From Corynebacterium sp. p3-SID1241 (GTDB taxonomy: Bacteria > Actinomycetota > Actinomycetes > Mycobacteriales > Mycobacteriaceae), in the NCBI GenBank assembly GCA_025144025.1, contig JALXWS010000017.1, forward strand, positions 1 to 52,799: a DNA stretch of 52,799 nt, in the 5' to 3' direction. Both the position numbers and the translations under genes were made by a program. Every line of letters starts with the position of its first letter. Positions within the stretch are counted from its first letter, which is position 1. The notes under the pieces are model-generated. The model was not told the origin of the DNA. It ran no database searches and saw only the letters and a program-made list of their open reading frames with translations. This document shows, piece after piece, positions 35,926 to 43,650 of this stretch.

Positions 35926-38188
35926 CACTAACTTCCCCAAGGCGACGATTGAGGGCTACCCCCGCGTCGGCGCTAACCGTGAGCTAAAGCGCGCGCTGGA
36001 ATCCTACTGGGCCGGCCGCATCGACGCCGAGACCTTTGAGTCCGCTGCCCATTCCCTCCGCTTGGATACCTATAATCGCCTGCGCGATCTTGGTCTCACT
36101 GAGGACTACGCCATTCCTGCCGATGTCGCCTACTACGACCAAGTACTTGAAACCGCACTGACCGTCGGCGCCGTGGCCGGCGAAACCCTGGATGATGAGT
36201 TCACCCTGGCCCGCGGCAATAAGGACACTGCGCCGCTGGAGATGACCAAGTGGTTCGATACCAACTACCACTACATCGTCCCGGAAATCGCCGATGAACA
36301 GGACTTCAAGGCGCACCCGCAGCGCGTTATCAAGCTGGTAGAAGAGGCCCGCGCCGCCGGCCACACCGTGCGTCCGTACCTCGTCGGCCCAGTGACCCTG
36401 CTGGCTTTGTCCAAGCAGGCAGAGGGTGCTACCAAGTCTCCGCTCGACCGCTTGGATGATGCCGTCAAGGCCTACCAGGAGGTACTTGCCGAGCTAGATA
36501 AGTCCGGTGTCCAATGGGTACAGCTTGCCGAACCCGCCTTGGTGGCGGATCTGACCATTGCCAACGATGAGGAACTGGCTGCCTACACCAAGCGCGCTTA
36601 TGAGGCCATCCTGGGTGCCGACAACCGCCCGCAGGTCTACCTCACCACCCCGTACGGTTCTGCCCGCAAGGGCCTCGAGGTCTTGGCGGAGCTTAAGCCA
36701 GAAGCCGTCCAAGTGGATCTTTCCGTGGGCACCTTGGCACTGGATGAGGGCTACCTCGAGCGCGTGAAGAACCTGAATTCCCACGTGGTTGCTGGGCTTA
36801 TCGACGGCCGCAATGTCTGGGCCGCTAACCTGCGCGACCTGCGCTCCAAGTACGAGGACCTAGAGGGCAGCCTCGACTCCCTGTCCCTATCAACCTCCGT
36901 ATCCCTGCAGCACGTGCCGCACACCGTGGAGGCAGAAACCAAGCTGCCGGCCGACGTCGCCACCTGGTTCTCCTTCGCCAATGAGAAGGTCAAGGAAGTC
37001 GTCGCCCTGTCCCAGGGCCCGCTGGAGGCACCGGAAGCGTATAGCATCAACGACCGCGCGCTGCGCACCCGTGCCGAATCCGAGCGTATTCACAATTCGG
37101 CGGTGAAGGCGCGCATCGAGAAGCTGCCGGACGGCGAGGTCAAGCGCGAGCCTGCCTTTGCCGAGCGCAACGAGGCGCAGAAGGAACTCGGCCTGCCGCA
37201 GTTGCCGACTACCACCATTGGCTCCTTCCCCCAGACCAAGGAGATCCGCCAGGCGCGTGCGGCGCACCGCAAGGGCGAGCTTTCCGACGCCGACTACAAC
37301 GCCGCTCTCAAGGACGAGGTCAAGTCCGTCATCGAGCTGCAGGAGCGCCTTGGCCTTGACGTCCTCGTCCACGGCGAGCCAGAGCGAAATGACATGGTCC
37401 AGTACTTTGCTGAGCTGCTCGATGGCTTCGTAACCACCGAAAACGGCTGGGTCCAGTCCTACGGTTCCCGTTGCACCCGTCCGCCAATCGTCGTCGGTGA
37501 CATCTCCCGCCCGGCTGCGATGACCACCGAGTGGTCCAAGTACGCGCAGTCGCTTTCGGAGCACCACGTCAAGGGCATGCTCACCGGTCCGGTGACCATC
37601 CTGGCATGGTCCTTCGTGCGCGATGATGTGCACCAGTCCGTCTCCGCGGACCAGCTGGGCGTCGCTTTGGCGGATGAGGTGCATGACCTGGAAGAGGCCG
37701 GCATCGACATCATTCAGATCGACGAGCCCGCCCTGCGCGAGCTGTTGCCGCTGCGCGAGGAAGACCGCAAGGCGTACCTGGACTGGGCCGTGCGCTCCTT
37801 CCGTCTCGTAGCGCTCGATGCCAAGCCGACCACTCAGATTCACACTCACCTGTGCTACTCCGAGTTCGGTCAGATCATCGATGCCGTTGCCGGCCTGGAT
37901 GCCGATGTCACCTCCATTGAGGCTGCCCGCTCCCGCATGGAACTACTGGAGGATATCGACGAGACCTTCCACTCCGAGATCGGCCCAGGCATCTACGATA
38001 TCCACTCTCCACGTGTGCCCTCCGTAGCGGAGATGGCCGAGCTCATCCGCGCCGCGCTCAAGCACGTGCCGGTCGAGCGCTTGTGGGTTAACCCGGACTG
38101 TGGCCTGAAGACCCGCGGCTACGAGGAGACCGAGGCCTCCCTGCGCAATATGGTGTTGGCTCGCGATGAGGTGCGCGATTCCCTCTAA
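35918..38188 (+). CDS. metE: Cobalamin-independent methionine synthase
   Basis: A 756-residue double-barrel enzyme that transfers a methyl group from methyltetrahydropteroyl-glutamate to homocysteine. The zinc-binding residues are in the second half: THLCYSEF (His/Cys), EIGPG (Glu) and WVNPDCGLKTRGY (Cys). The homocysteine/folate regions (LPTTTIGSFPQTKEIR) mark the start of the C-terminal barrel near residue 425. The ATG at 35918 lies within the metF reading frame. The product supplies methionine without vitamin B12. Several long opposite-strand frames inside it are shadows of its high GC3. Confidence 0.97.
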   Translation: MTNTNFPKATIEGYPRVGANRELKRALESYWAGRIDAETFESAAHSLRLDTYNRLRDLGLTEDYAIPADVAYYDQVLETALTVGAVAGETLDDEFTLARGNKDTAPLEMTKWFDTNYHYIVPEIADEQDFKAHPQRVIKLVEEARAAGHTVRPYLVGPVTLLALSKQAEGATKSPLDRLDDAVKAYQEVLAELDKSGVQWVQLAEPALVADLTIANDEELAAYTKRAYEAILGADNRPQVYLTTPYGSARKGLEVLAELKPEAVQVDLSVGTLALDEGYLERVKNLNSHVVAGLIDGRNVWAANLRDLRSKYEDLEGSLDSLSLSTSVSLQHVPHTVEAETKLPADVATWFSFANEKVKEVVALSQGPLEAPEAYSINDRALRTRAESERIHNSAVKARIEKLPDGEVKREPAFAERNEAQKELGLPQLPTTTIGSFPQTKEIRQARAAHRKGELSDADYNAALKDEVKSVIELQERLGLDVLVHGEPERNDMVQYFAELLDGFVTTENGWVQSYGSRCTRPPIVVGDISRPAAMTTEWSKYAQSLSEHHVKGMLTGPVTILAWSFVRDDVHQSVSADQLGVALADEVHDLEEAGIDIIQIDEPALRELLPLREEDRKAYLDWAVRSFRLVALDAKPTTQIHTHLCYSEFGQIIDAVAGLDADVTSIEAARSRMELLEDIDETFHSEIGPGIYDIHSPRVPSVAEMAELIRAALKHVPVERLWVNPDCGLKTRGYEETEASLRNMVLARDEVRDSL

Positions 38189-38207
38189 GTCCCCCTAATT
38201 GCACCGC

Positions 38208-38253
38208 AATCCCGGCTGAGTGATGGACAAAAAGTCCTTACGCGGCCGGGATT
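38208..38253. terminator. Possible bidirectional terminator metE / dedA
   Basis: AATCCCGGC (38208-38216) and GCCGGGATT (38245-38253) pair perfectly around an inner hairpin GGAC/GTCC (38225-38228 and 38234-38237). It follows the metE stop by 19 bases and overlaps the end of the convergent dedA gene. It has no T-run. Confidence 0.4.
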
Positions 38254-38876
38254 TCGCGCTTTTCCTTGCGGTGCTTGTTGAACCAGCCGATGATCATAGG
38301 CAGCACGGAAATTGCCACGACGATGAGCATGATGATGTCGATCGAGTGGGCGATGCCCGGGATACCGCCCAGCAGCACGCCGACGAGCAGCATAGAACCA
38401 ACCCAGCCTATGCCGCCAAGGATATTCCAACGCAGGAAGGAGGAGTAACCCATCTCCGCGGTACCAGCGGCGAAGGGAACGAAGGTGCGCACAATCGGCA
38501 CGAAGCGTCCCAACACTAGGGCCACTGGGCCGTGGCGCTGGAAGAAGTCTTCCGCGCTATCAAGGTGTTCGGTGCGCAGAACGCGGGCATCGTCCTTGAA
38601 AAGCTTGCGGCCAAAGCGGCGGCCCAAGTAGAAGCCCACCTGATCGCCGGCAAAGGCGGCCACCGCGGCCAGGACAAAGAGCAGCCAGGCGTTGATGTCG
38701 AGTTCGTCGCGCAGGATGGCCGCGGTAACGAGCAGTGAATCACCTGGTAGGAATGGGAAAAGCACGCCGGACTCGATGAAGATGACGACGGCGACGCCGA
38801 GGAGGATATAAGGTCCAAAGCTTTGGAGCAGCGAGCCTGCGTCCATGAGGTTGTGGAGGGAGGACAAGAAATCCAT
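38238..38876 (-). CDS. DedA-family membrane protein
   Basis: A 212-residue integral membrane protein of the DedA/VTT family (likely phospholipid scramblase or undecaprenyl phosphate flippase family). Conserved regions are FIESGVLFPFLPGDSLLVTA, AGDQVGFYLGRRFGRKLF and the GRFVPIVRTFVPFAAG motif with conserved Arg, followed by FLRWNILGGIGWV. Five to six membrane segments are predicted, and the tail is basic. Start set at ATG 38876; the frame extends 14 codons further upstream without good support. Convergent with metE. Confidence 0.93.
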   Translation of the reverse strand: MDFLSSLHNLMDAGSLLQSFGPYILLGVAVVIFIESGVLFPFLPGDSLLVTAAILRDELDINAWLLFVLAAVAAFAGDQVGFYLGRRFGRKLFKDDARVLRTEHLDSAEDFFQRHGPVALVLGRFVPIVRTFVPFAAGTAEMGYSSFLRWNILGGIGWVGSMLLVGVLLGGIPGIAHSIDIIMLIVVAISVLPMIIGWFNKHRKEKREIPAA

Positions 38877-39056
38877 GTGCGGATACTTTCTTAGTGGCTC
38901 TTTTAGCATCCTCCGCAAACTGCAAAGTAGCTGAGAATCCGTTGGGTGTCCGAATGGAACCGGTATGTTTCTTTTCTCGTTCTAACCTTTGGGGTAGAAA
39001 CATCGCTAGTGAGAAAGATCCGCAAATTGGGTCCGGAAGCCTCGGTGCCAGCGTAG

Positions 39057-39599
39057 TCAGCTGGCTATTTGGGGGAGAACCTCTTTCAGCGCGCTAAGCG
39101 AACTCAGATCCCCATCACCCGCACGGTCGAGGTGGAGCGCGTACAGTCCTGCCTTGCGCGCGCCTTGCACATCGTTGGTGAGGGAATCGCCCACCATGAG
39201 CGTGTCTGCGGGGACCGTACCCAGCTGATCGCACGCGGCAAGGTAGGCGTCCCGCTGCGGTTTGGGGCAGCCGAGGTCGACGGTGGGGATGAGGTGGACG
39301 TCGGCAAAAGCGCGCCATTGCTGCCGGTAGGCGGAAAGATAGCCGTCGTAGGCGGCCAGCGCCTCGGCATCGCTCATCTCCCGGCCGAGAAACTCGCGGC
39401 AGCGCGCTGCCCGCTGGCCTTGGTGGGTGACCTCGCCGCGCTCGTAGGCCTAGAACCACTTGCGCTCGATGGCCGCGAAGCGTGCATGTTGTCCCTCGGG
39501 CAGGCCCAGCTCGCGGCACCACTGATCGACCGCGTCTCGGGCCGCGCCGGTGTGGTCAAGCAATGTGTCATCCAGATCAAAAAGCAGCGCGCGAATCAT
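39057..39599 (-). pseudogene. HAD-superfamily hydrolase with an in-frame amber codon
   Basis: A single reading frame runs from ATG 39599 to the stop at 39057 (180 codons before the stop) except for one TAG at 39450-39452 (codon 50). The N-terminal part has the HAD motif I DLDDTLLDHTG; the C-terminal part has motif III and IV features (CPKPQRDAYLAAC, ADTLMVGDSLTNDV). The break is KWF-stop-AYERGE, where one base change (for example GAG to TAG) would restore an intact protein. It is either a recent pseudogene or a base error. A separate C-terminal protein from ATG 39377 is possible but would lack the catalytic Asp. Confidence 0.85.
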
Positions 39600-39664
39600 G
39601 CCTTCAGGCTAGCGCGATCGCTGACAGCGTTATGTCATGCGCGGCAGGCGCGCGTTAAATTCTT

Positions 39665-39670
39665 TACAAT
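39665..39670 (+). promoter_or_regulatory. Candidate -10 box of leaderless ppiA
   Basis: TACAAT ends 7 bases before ATG 39678 and overlaps the alternative ATG at 39669, which argues for the later start and a leaderless transcript. Confidence 0.45.
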
Positions 39671-39677
39671 GGCTGGC

Positions 39678-40199
39678 ATGACTCAGAAGACCGCAACTGC
39701 AACGATGCATACCAACTACGGTGACATTGTTATCGATCTCTTCGGTAACCATGCACCGGTAACCGTTGAAAACTTCATCGGCCTGGCCAAGGGCGAGAAG
39801 GACTACTCCACCCAGAACGCAAAGGGCGAGCAGTCCGGCCCGTTCTATGACGGCGCAATCTTCCACCGCATCATCGATAACTTTATGATCCAGGGCGGCG
39901 ACCCTACCGGCACCGGCCGCGGTGGCCCGGGCTACCAGTTCCAGGACGAGTTCCACCCGGAGCTGCAGTTTGACCGCCCATTCCTGCTGGCCATGGCCAA
40001 TGCCGGCCCAGGCACCAACGGTTCCCAGTTCTTCATCACCGTGGCGCCGACCCCGCACCTGAATAACCACCACACCATCTTTGGTGAGGTTACCGATGCC
40101 GCCTCCCAGGAAGTTGTGTCCAAGATCGCCAAGGTTGATACCGACCGCATGGATCGTCCTCACGAGGACGTTGTAATCGAGTCCATCGATATCGCGTAA
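39678..40199 (+). CDS. ppiA: Peptidyl-prolyl cis-trans isomerase (cyclophilin)
   Basis: A 173-residue cytoplasmic cyclophilin. Active-site motifs are FHRIIDNFMIQGGDPTGTGRGGPGY (split: Arg in FHRII, FMIQGGDP) and ANAGPGTNGSQFFIT. No signal peptide. Start chosen at ATG 39678 because TACAAT ends 7 bases upstream; ATG 39669 is the alternative. A long upstream in-frame opening (from 39069) is not part of the protein, since it is the antisense shadow of the HAD gene. It lies in the same place as ppiA near gyrA in mycobacteria. Confidence 0.94.
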   Translation: MTQKTATATMHTNYGDIVIDLFGNHAPVTVENFIGLAKGEKDYSTQNAKGEQSGPFYDGAIFHRIIDNFMIQGGDPTGTGRGGPGYQFQDEFHPELQFDRPFLLAMANAGPGTNGSQFFITVAPTPHLNNHHTIFGEVTDAASQEVVSKIAKVDTDRMDRPHEDVVIESIDIA

Positions 40200-40215
40200 T
40201 CGCCTTTTCCCTCGG

Positions 40216-40248
40216 GCCCGCCACCGCATTATCCATGCGGCGGCGGGC
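40216..40248 (+). terminator. Terminator-like hairpin after ppiA
   Basis: GCCCGCCACCGCAT (40216-40229) pairs with ATGCGGCGGCGGGC (40235-40248) with one mismatch, followed by TCGTTGCAGTTTT. It is 16 bases after the stop. Confidence 0.65.
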
Positions 40249-40310
40249 TCGTTGCAGTTTTGCCCTGAGCTATACACTTGCTAGAACCTGTCTGAAGGAC
40301 TGACAAACTC

Positions 40311-40964
40311 ATGACCATGGTGAGAAACTATGTCCGCGATACCCCGGCTACCGCACTGATCGCCATCGTGTGCACAATTGCTTGGCTCATTACCGCGGTG
40401 CAAGCGCGGACATTGGGCGCTACCTTCTATGACTCCGCGCTCGCGGCGGACTGGGGTCTATGGGGTCCAGAGTATCCCTTAGCACCGCAGACGGCGCTGT
40501 CTTCCGAATTCATGCATCTCGACGCGGGCCATCTGGCGGTAAACATGATCATGCTCTTGCTCATAGGCAGGGAAGTGGAGCGTGCGCTTGGTACTGGGTT
40601 GTACCTCGCCGCCTACCTCGTCTCTTGTCTCGGCGCGTCCGCCATGATCTTGCAATTCGATTTCAATACTCCCACCGTTGGCGCATCCGGCGCACTCTTC
40701 GCGCTCATGGCCATGCTCGTAGGCGCTTACCGGCAGCGCGGGCTCGATCTCCGCGCGCCCGTCGCCCTCGTTCTGGCGAACGTGGCCTATACCTTCCTCG
40801 CCGATGGCGTATCCCTATGGGGTCATCTGGGCGGGTTGTGCACAGGAATCGTGCTGAGCCTATTCCTCTATCGAAAGAGCCCTGCGCTTCGCTGGGGTGG
40901 TGTTGCTGCGGCGGCCGCGGTAATCCTCGCATTGCTAGCCCAACAAGCTGGGCTTTGGGGATAA
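40311..40964 (+). CDS. Rhomboid-family intramembrane serine protease
   Basis: A 217-residue integral membrane protein with six predicted helices. The catalytic dyad is present: Ser126 in GASGALF and His172 in LWGHLGG; the conserved HLAVNMIML (helix 2 loop, about 74-82) is also there. Rhomboids cut transmembrane substrates within the bilayer; the substrate here is unknown. Rhomboid genes next to ppiA are common in actinobacteria (Rv0110-type genes elsewhere). RBS AAGGAC lies about 10 bases before ATG 40311. Its stop codon overlaps the first element of the DnaA-box cluster. Confidence 0.92.
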   Translation: MTMVRNYVRDTPATALIAIVCTIAWLITAVQARTLGATFYDSALAADWGLWGPEYPLAPQTALSSEFMHLDAGHLAVNMIMLLLIGREVERALGTGLYLAAYLVSCLGASAMILQFDFNTPTVGASGALFALMAMLVGAYRQRGLDLRAPVALVLANVAYTFLADGVSLWGHLGGLCTGIVLSLFLYRKSPALRWGGVAAAAAVILALLAQQAGLWG

Positions 40965-41220
40965 CTGTGAAATTTGATCACCGGAAAGCGTGTGCGAAAG
41001 AATTCCACAATGGTTATCCACATTGTGGATAACTACATTTTTGTAATTTACCGAACGCTTTTCCGGAGTTTTCCCTGATCAAGCTGGTCTAGCCCGTGTG
41101 AAAGTGCGAAAATCAGCCTGTGGAAGCCCGTGAAAACAGTTATCCACAGGTTGTTAATAATTGTGTGAAATTCATATTTCACAAGCATTCTCCACAGCCT
41201 GTGGATAACTTTTTACCCAC
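40956..41220. other. DnaA-box cluster outside oriC (oriC-like composition)
   Basis: This gene-free interval holds four perfect DnaA boxes: TTATCCACA at 41014-41022 and 41140-41148, TGTGGATAA at 41024-41032 and 41200-41208. The first two form an inverted pair with a 1-base spacer. One-mismatch boxes are at 40956-40964 and 41188-41196. TGATCA (40975-40980, 41076-41081) and TTGTAATTT (41041-41049), both frequent in oriC here, also occur. An alternative hairpin CCACAATG/CATTGTGG (41005-41012 and 41021-41028) and an inverted repeat TGTGAAAT/ATTTCACA (41164-41183) add structure. Likely a DnaA-binding locus. Confidence 0.75.
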
Positions 41221-41270
41221 TGTGTTAACAAGCCTGATAAATTTGGGTACTGACCTGCATAAGGAGCATT

Positions 41271-42707
41271 GTGGATTATCAACCCCGCGCTGTGATCGTC
41301 GGCGCAGGCCCGAACGGGCTCACAGCCGCGGCGCGCTTGGCCAATGCCGGATGGAGTGTGGATATCTACGAACGCGCCAGCCGGGCCGGCGGTGCAGCGG
41401 CTTCGTCTACGGAGATTTTTCCGGGCACGATTGTGGATCTCGGAGCAGCTGGGCATCCCTTTGGCGTAGCGACCCCAGCCTTCCGCGCCCTCGACTTAGA
41501 GGCCTACGGTTTGCGGTGGCGCAATGCTGTTTATCCCATGGCCCATCCGCTAGAAGGTGCCCCGGCCGGGATTTTGCACGGTTGCTTGGCGGACACGGCG
41601 GTGGAGTTGGGAGCCGATGCTCGGGCATGGACGCGGCTACATGGGCACATTGTCCGCCACATCGATGAGCATGTGGACAACGCACTTACCCCGCTGGTGC
41701 GCTGGCCCCATCGCCCTGTGCGCTTGGCACAATTCGGCGCGGCCGGAGTCCTGCCTGCCAGTAGCCTCGCACGGGCGGCCTTCCGCACGCCTCAGGCCCG
41801 CGCGCTCTTTGCAGGCAGCGCGGTGCACGCGATTACCTCGCCCACCACGCCTTTTACCTCCGCTTTCGGCCTGCTCTTTGGCGGGCTGGGCATGACCCGC
41901 GGCTGGCCCGTGGTGGAGGGCGGCACGGGCGCTCTTATCGACGCCCTCCTGGCCCTCCTCCGTTCCCACCATGCCCGCCTCCACACCGGATGCGAAGTCA
42001 CCGACCTGCGGGAGCTGCCTCAAGCCGATGCGATCATTTTGAATCTGACCCCGCGCCAGATTCTGAGCCTGGGCGGGCTGGAACTGCGGGGCGGAACCCG
42101 ACGCAGCCTGGCGCGCTGGCACTATGGCAGCGCCGTCTTCAAAGTGGACTTCCATCTCAGCGAATCCGTCCCGTGGGCCGATCCGCGCGTGGGTCAGGCC
42201 GGCACCGTGCATGTGGGTGGCACCTTGGAGGAAATATGTGGGGCTGAGGGGGACGTCGGCAAGCGGCGCATGCCTGAGCGGCCATTGGTATTGGTATGCC
42301 AGCAATACGTAGCCGATCCTTCCCGTGGGCTTACCCTGTGGACGTATGCGCACGTCCCGCGCGGTTATGCGGAGCGCTATCCGGGTGAGGTAACCGAGCT
42401 GATTACCGCGCAGATCGAGCGCTTTGCTCCCGGTTTTCGCGATACCATCCTGTCGACCCACGCTACAAGCCCGGCCGATCTGGAGCGATGGAATCCCAAT
42501 CTGGTGGGCGGTGATATTGCCGGCGGTGCCATGACTGGGCTGCAAACCCTCCTGCGTCCGCGCTTGTCGGCTCATCCGCACCGTCTCGCGCCGGGAGTCT
42601 TCATGGCCTCTAGCTCCGCCGCTCCCGGCGCTGGTGTGCACGGCATGCCGGGGTGGTGGGCAGCGGAGGAAGCGCTTAGCGTGTGGGATGGCGGCGCTGC
42701 CAGATGA
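41271..42707 (+). CDS. FAD-dependent oxidoreductase (phytoene desaturase-like)
   Basis: A 478-residue flavoprotein of the phytoene desaturase/NAD(P)-binding amine-oxidoreductase type. The FAD-binding Rossmann motif is VGAGPNGLTAAARLANAGW with the acidic end YERASRAGGAA, and the C-terminal FAD segment is MPGWWAAEEAL. The middle region, with GGTGALIDALLALL, is typical of the carotenoid desaturase-like family. The substrate is unknown; no other carotenoid genes are nearby. Start is GTG 41271 with AAGGAG 4 bases upstream. Its end overlaps the convergent gene at 42676 by 32 bases. Confidence 0.88.
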   Translation: MDYQPRAVIVGAGPNGLTAAARLANAGWSVDIYERASRAGGAAASSTEIFPGTIVDLGAAGHPFGVATPAFRALDLEAYGLRWRNAVYPMAHPLEGAPAGILHGCLADTAVELGADARAWTRLHGHIVRHIDEHVDNALTPLVRWPHRPVRLAQFGAAGVLPASSLARAAFRTPQARALFAGSAVHAITSPTTPFTSAFGLLFGGLGMTRGWPVVEGGTGALIDALLALLRSHHARLHTGCEVTDLRELPQADAIILNLTPRQILSLGGLELRGGTRRSLARWHYGSAVFKVDFHLSESVPWADPRVGQAGTVHVGGTLEEICGAEGDVGKRRMPERPLVLVCQQYVADPSRGLTLWTYAHVPRGYAERYPGEVTELITAQIERFAPGFRDTILSTHATSPADLERWNPNLVGGDIAGGAMTGLQTLLRPRLSAHPHRLAPGVFMASSSAAPGAGVHGMPGWWAAEEALSVWDGGAAR

Positions 42708-43242
42708 AAAAGCCCGCACCGATGAGCCAGAGAGTCGCGGCGGCGAAGTACCCAGGAATGGTCGTGGTGCGGGGCAGGTAGGAACTGCCTGGGATGAACC
42801 CGGCAATCACGGGCTCGAGGAGGAAGCCAAGGACGGCGAGATAGTCGAACCAGCGGAACCGTGCTGCGGCCGCGCCGGCTAGCCCCAGAACGGGTCCAGA
42901 GATGAGCGCCAGGAGGAACCACTGGGCGTTGTACTCGAATGCCTCGCGCCAGTTATATACACCGAAGACCACGAGCAAGCCGTAGTGCACCGCCAGCATC
43001 ATAACGATAATCCCCGTACCGGCCAGGAGTGCTTTGAGCCACCGACCCGGAAACGCTTTGCCTACTAGGTAACTAAAGATTCCCCACACCATGCCAGAGC
43101 CTAAGACGTTACCAAGGTAGTTACGCAAGGAAAGGCGGAGGGGAGCGGCGCCGGTGAGTAGGGTGGTATCGCCAAAGGCGATGTGCACGGCCGCGTAGGC
43201 CGCCGAAATGATGAGGCCAGCAGCAAGAATGCGGCGAGGCAT
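42676..43242 (-). CDS. Polytopic membrane protein, 188 aa
   Basis: Predicted to have five to six membrane helices with conserved-looking polar positions, including the starts RILAAGLIISAAYAAVHIAFG and GTGIIVMMLAVHYGLLVVFG, and a glycine-rich GPVLGLAGAAAARF segment. I do not recognise the family and see no catalytic motif. It is convergent with and overlaps the FAD oxidoreductase by 32 bases, so transcripts overlap. It lies just downstream of crgA on the same strand, after the crgA terminator. Confidence 0.78.
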   Translation of the reverse strand: MPRRILAAGLIISAAYAAVHIAFGDTTLLTGAAPLRLSLRNYLGNVLGSGMVWGIFSYLVGKAFPGRWLKALLAGTGIIVMMLAVHYGLLVVFGVYNWREAFEYNAQWFLLALISGPVLGLAGAAAARFRWFDYLAVLGFLLEPVIAGFIPGSSYLPRTTTIPGYFAAATLWLIGAGFFIWQRRHPTR

Positions 43243-43257
43243 AAGGCTCCTAGATAT

Positions 43258-43296
43258 GAAAAACCCTCGCCGCCTACAGGAAGTAGGGAGCGAGGG
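43258..43296 (-). terminator. Terminator after crgA
   Basis: Read on the minus strand, the stem formed by CCCTCGC/GCGAGGG (43264-43270 and 43290-43296) with an inner CCTAC/GTAGG pair is followed by TTTTT. It ends the leftward kinase-crgA transcript. Confidence 0.75.
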
Positions 43297-43316
43297 AATA
43301 AGCTGGGAGGTTTAGC

Positions 43317-43586
43317 TTAACGCCAACCCATGGTCATCAGCAGGCCAATGATGGCTAGGCCAAAGCCGATGCCGTAATTCCAAGGGCCGAGTTCCGCCAT
43401 GAATGGGATGTCCTCGCCAGCGAGGTAGTTGACCACGAGCCACAGCAGGCCGATAACCATCAGGCCCAGCATGATGGCGACGTACCACTTCGGGGTGCCC
43501 TCAGAATTGATCTTGACGGGCGTGCGGTTGGTAGTAGAGCTCGAGGTAGGGACGGAGGAGCTCTGGGAAATCTTTGACTTCGGCAT
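43317..43586 (-). CDS. crgA: Cell division protein CrgA
   Basis: An 89-residue small membrane protein with a Ser/Thr-rich N-terminus (about 8-25), two membrane helices ([22 protein letters not shown] and [16 protein letters not shown]) and the loop [15 protein letters not shown], as in actinobacterial CrgA, which recruits septal peptidoglycan synthesis factors to FtsZ. It lies 64 bases after pknB in the same direction and is followed by a terminator, so it probably has its own promoter or is the end of the kinase operon. The 10-mer TAAGTTCTTA repeats twice upstream (43606-43615 and 43618-43627). Confidence 0.94.
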   Translation of the reverse strand: MPKSKISQSSSVPTSSSTTNRTPVKINSEGTPKWYVAIMLGLMVIGLLWLVVNYLAGEDIPFMAELGPWNYGIGFGLAIIGLLMTMGWR

Positions 43587-43650
43587 AAGATACCTTTTCT
43601 AGGTTTAAGTTCTTATCTAAGTTCTTACTGAGACCTTAGGATACCAGCAG

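Noticed and set aside
36890..37849. Long leftward open frame inside metE
   Set aside because: It lies wholly antisense to a well-supported gene and has no family resemblance; a by-product of high GC in the third codon position.
39069..39677. Upstream extension of ppiA
   Set aside because: The sequence is antisense to the HAD gene, and the cyclophilin fold starts at the ATG near 39678.
41164..41183. TGTGAAAT/ATTTCACA as a GlxR (CRP-like) site
   Set aside because: The two TGTGA/TCACA halves are 10 bases apart, whereas GlxR sites have a 6-base spacer.
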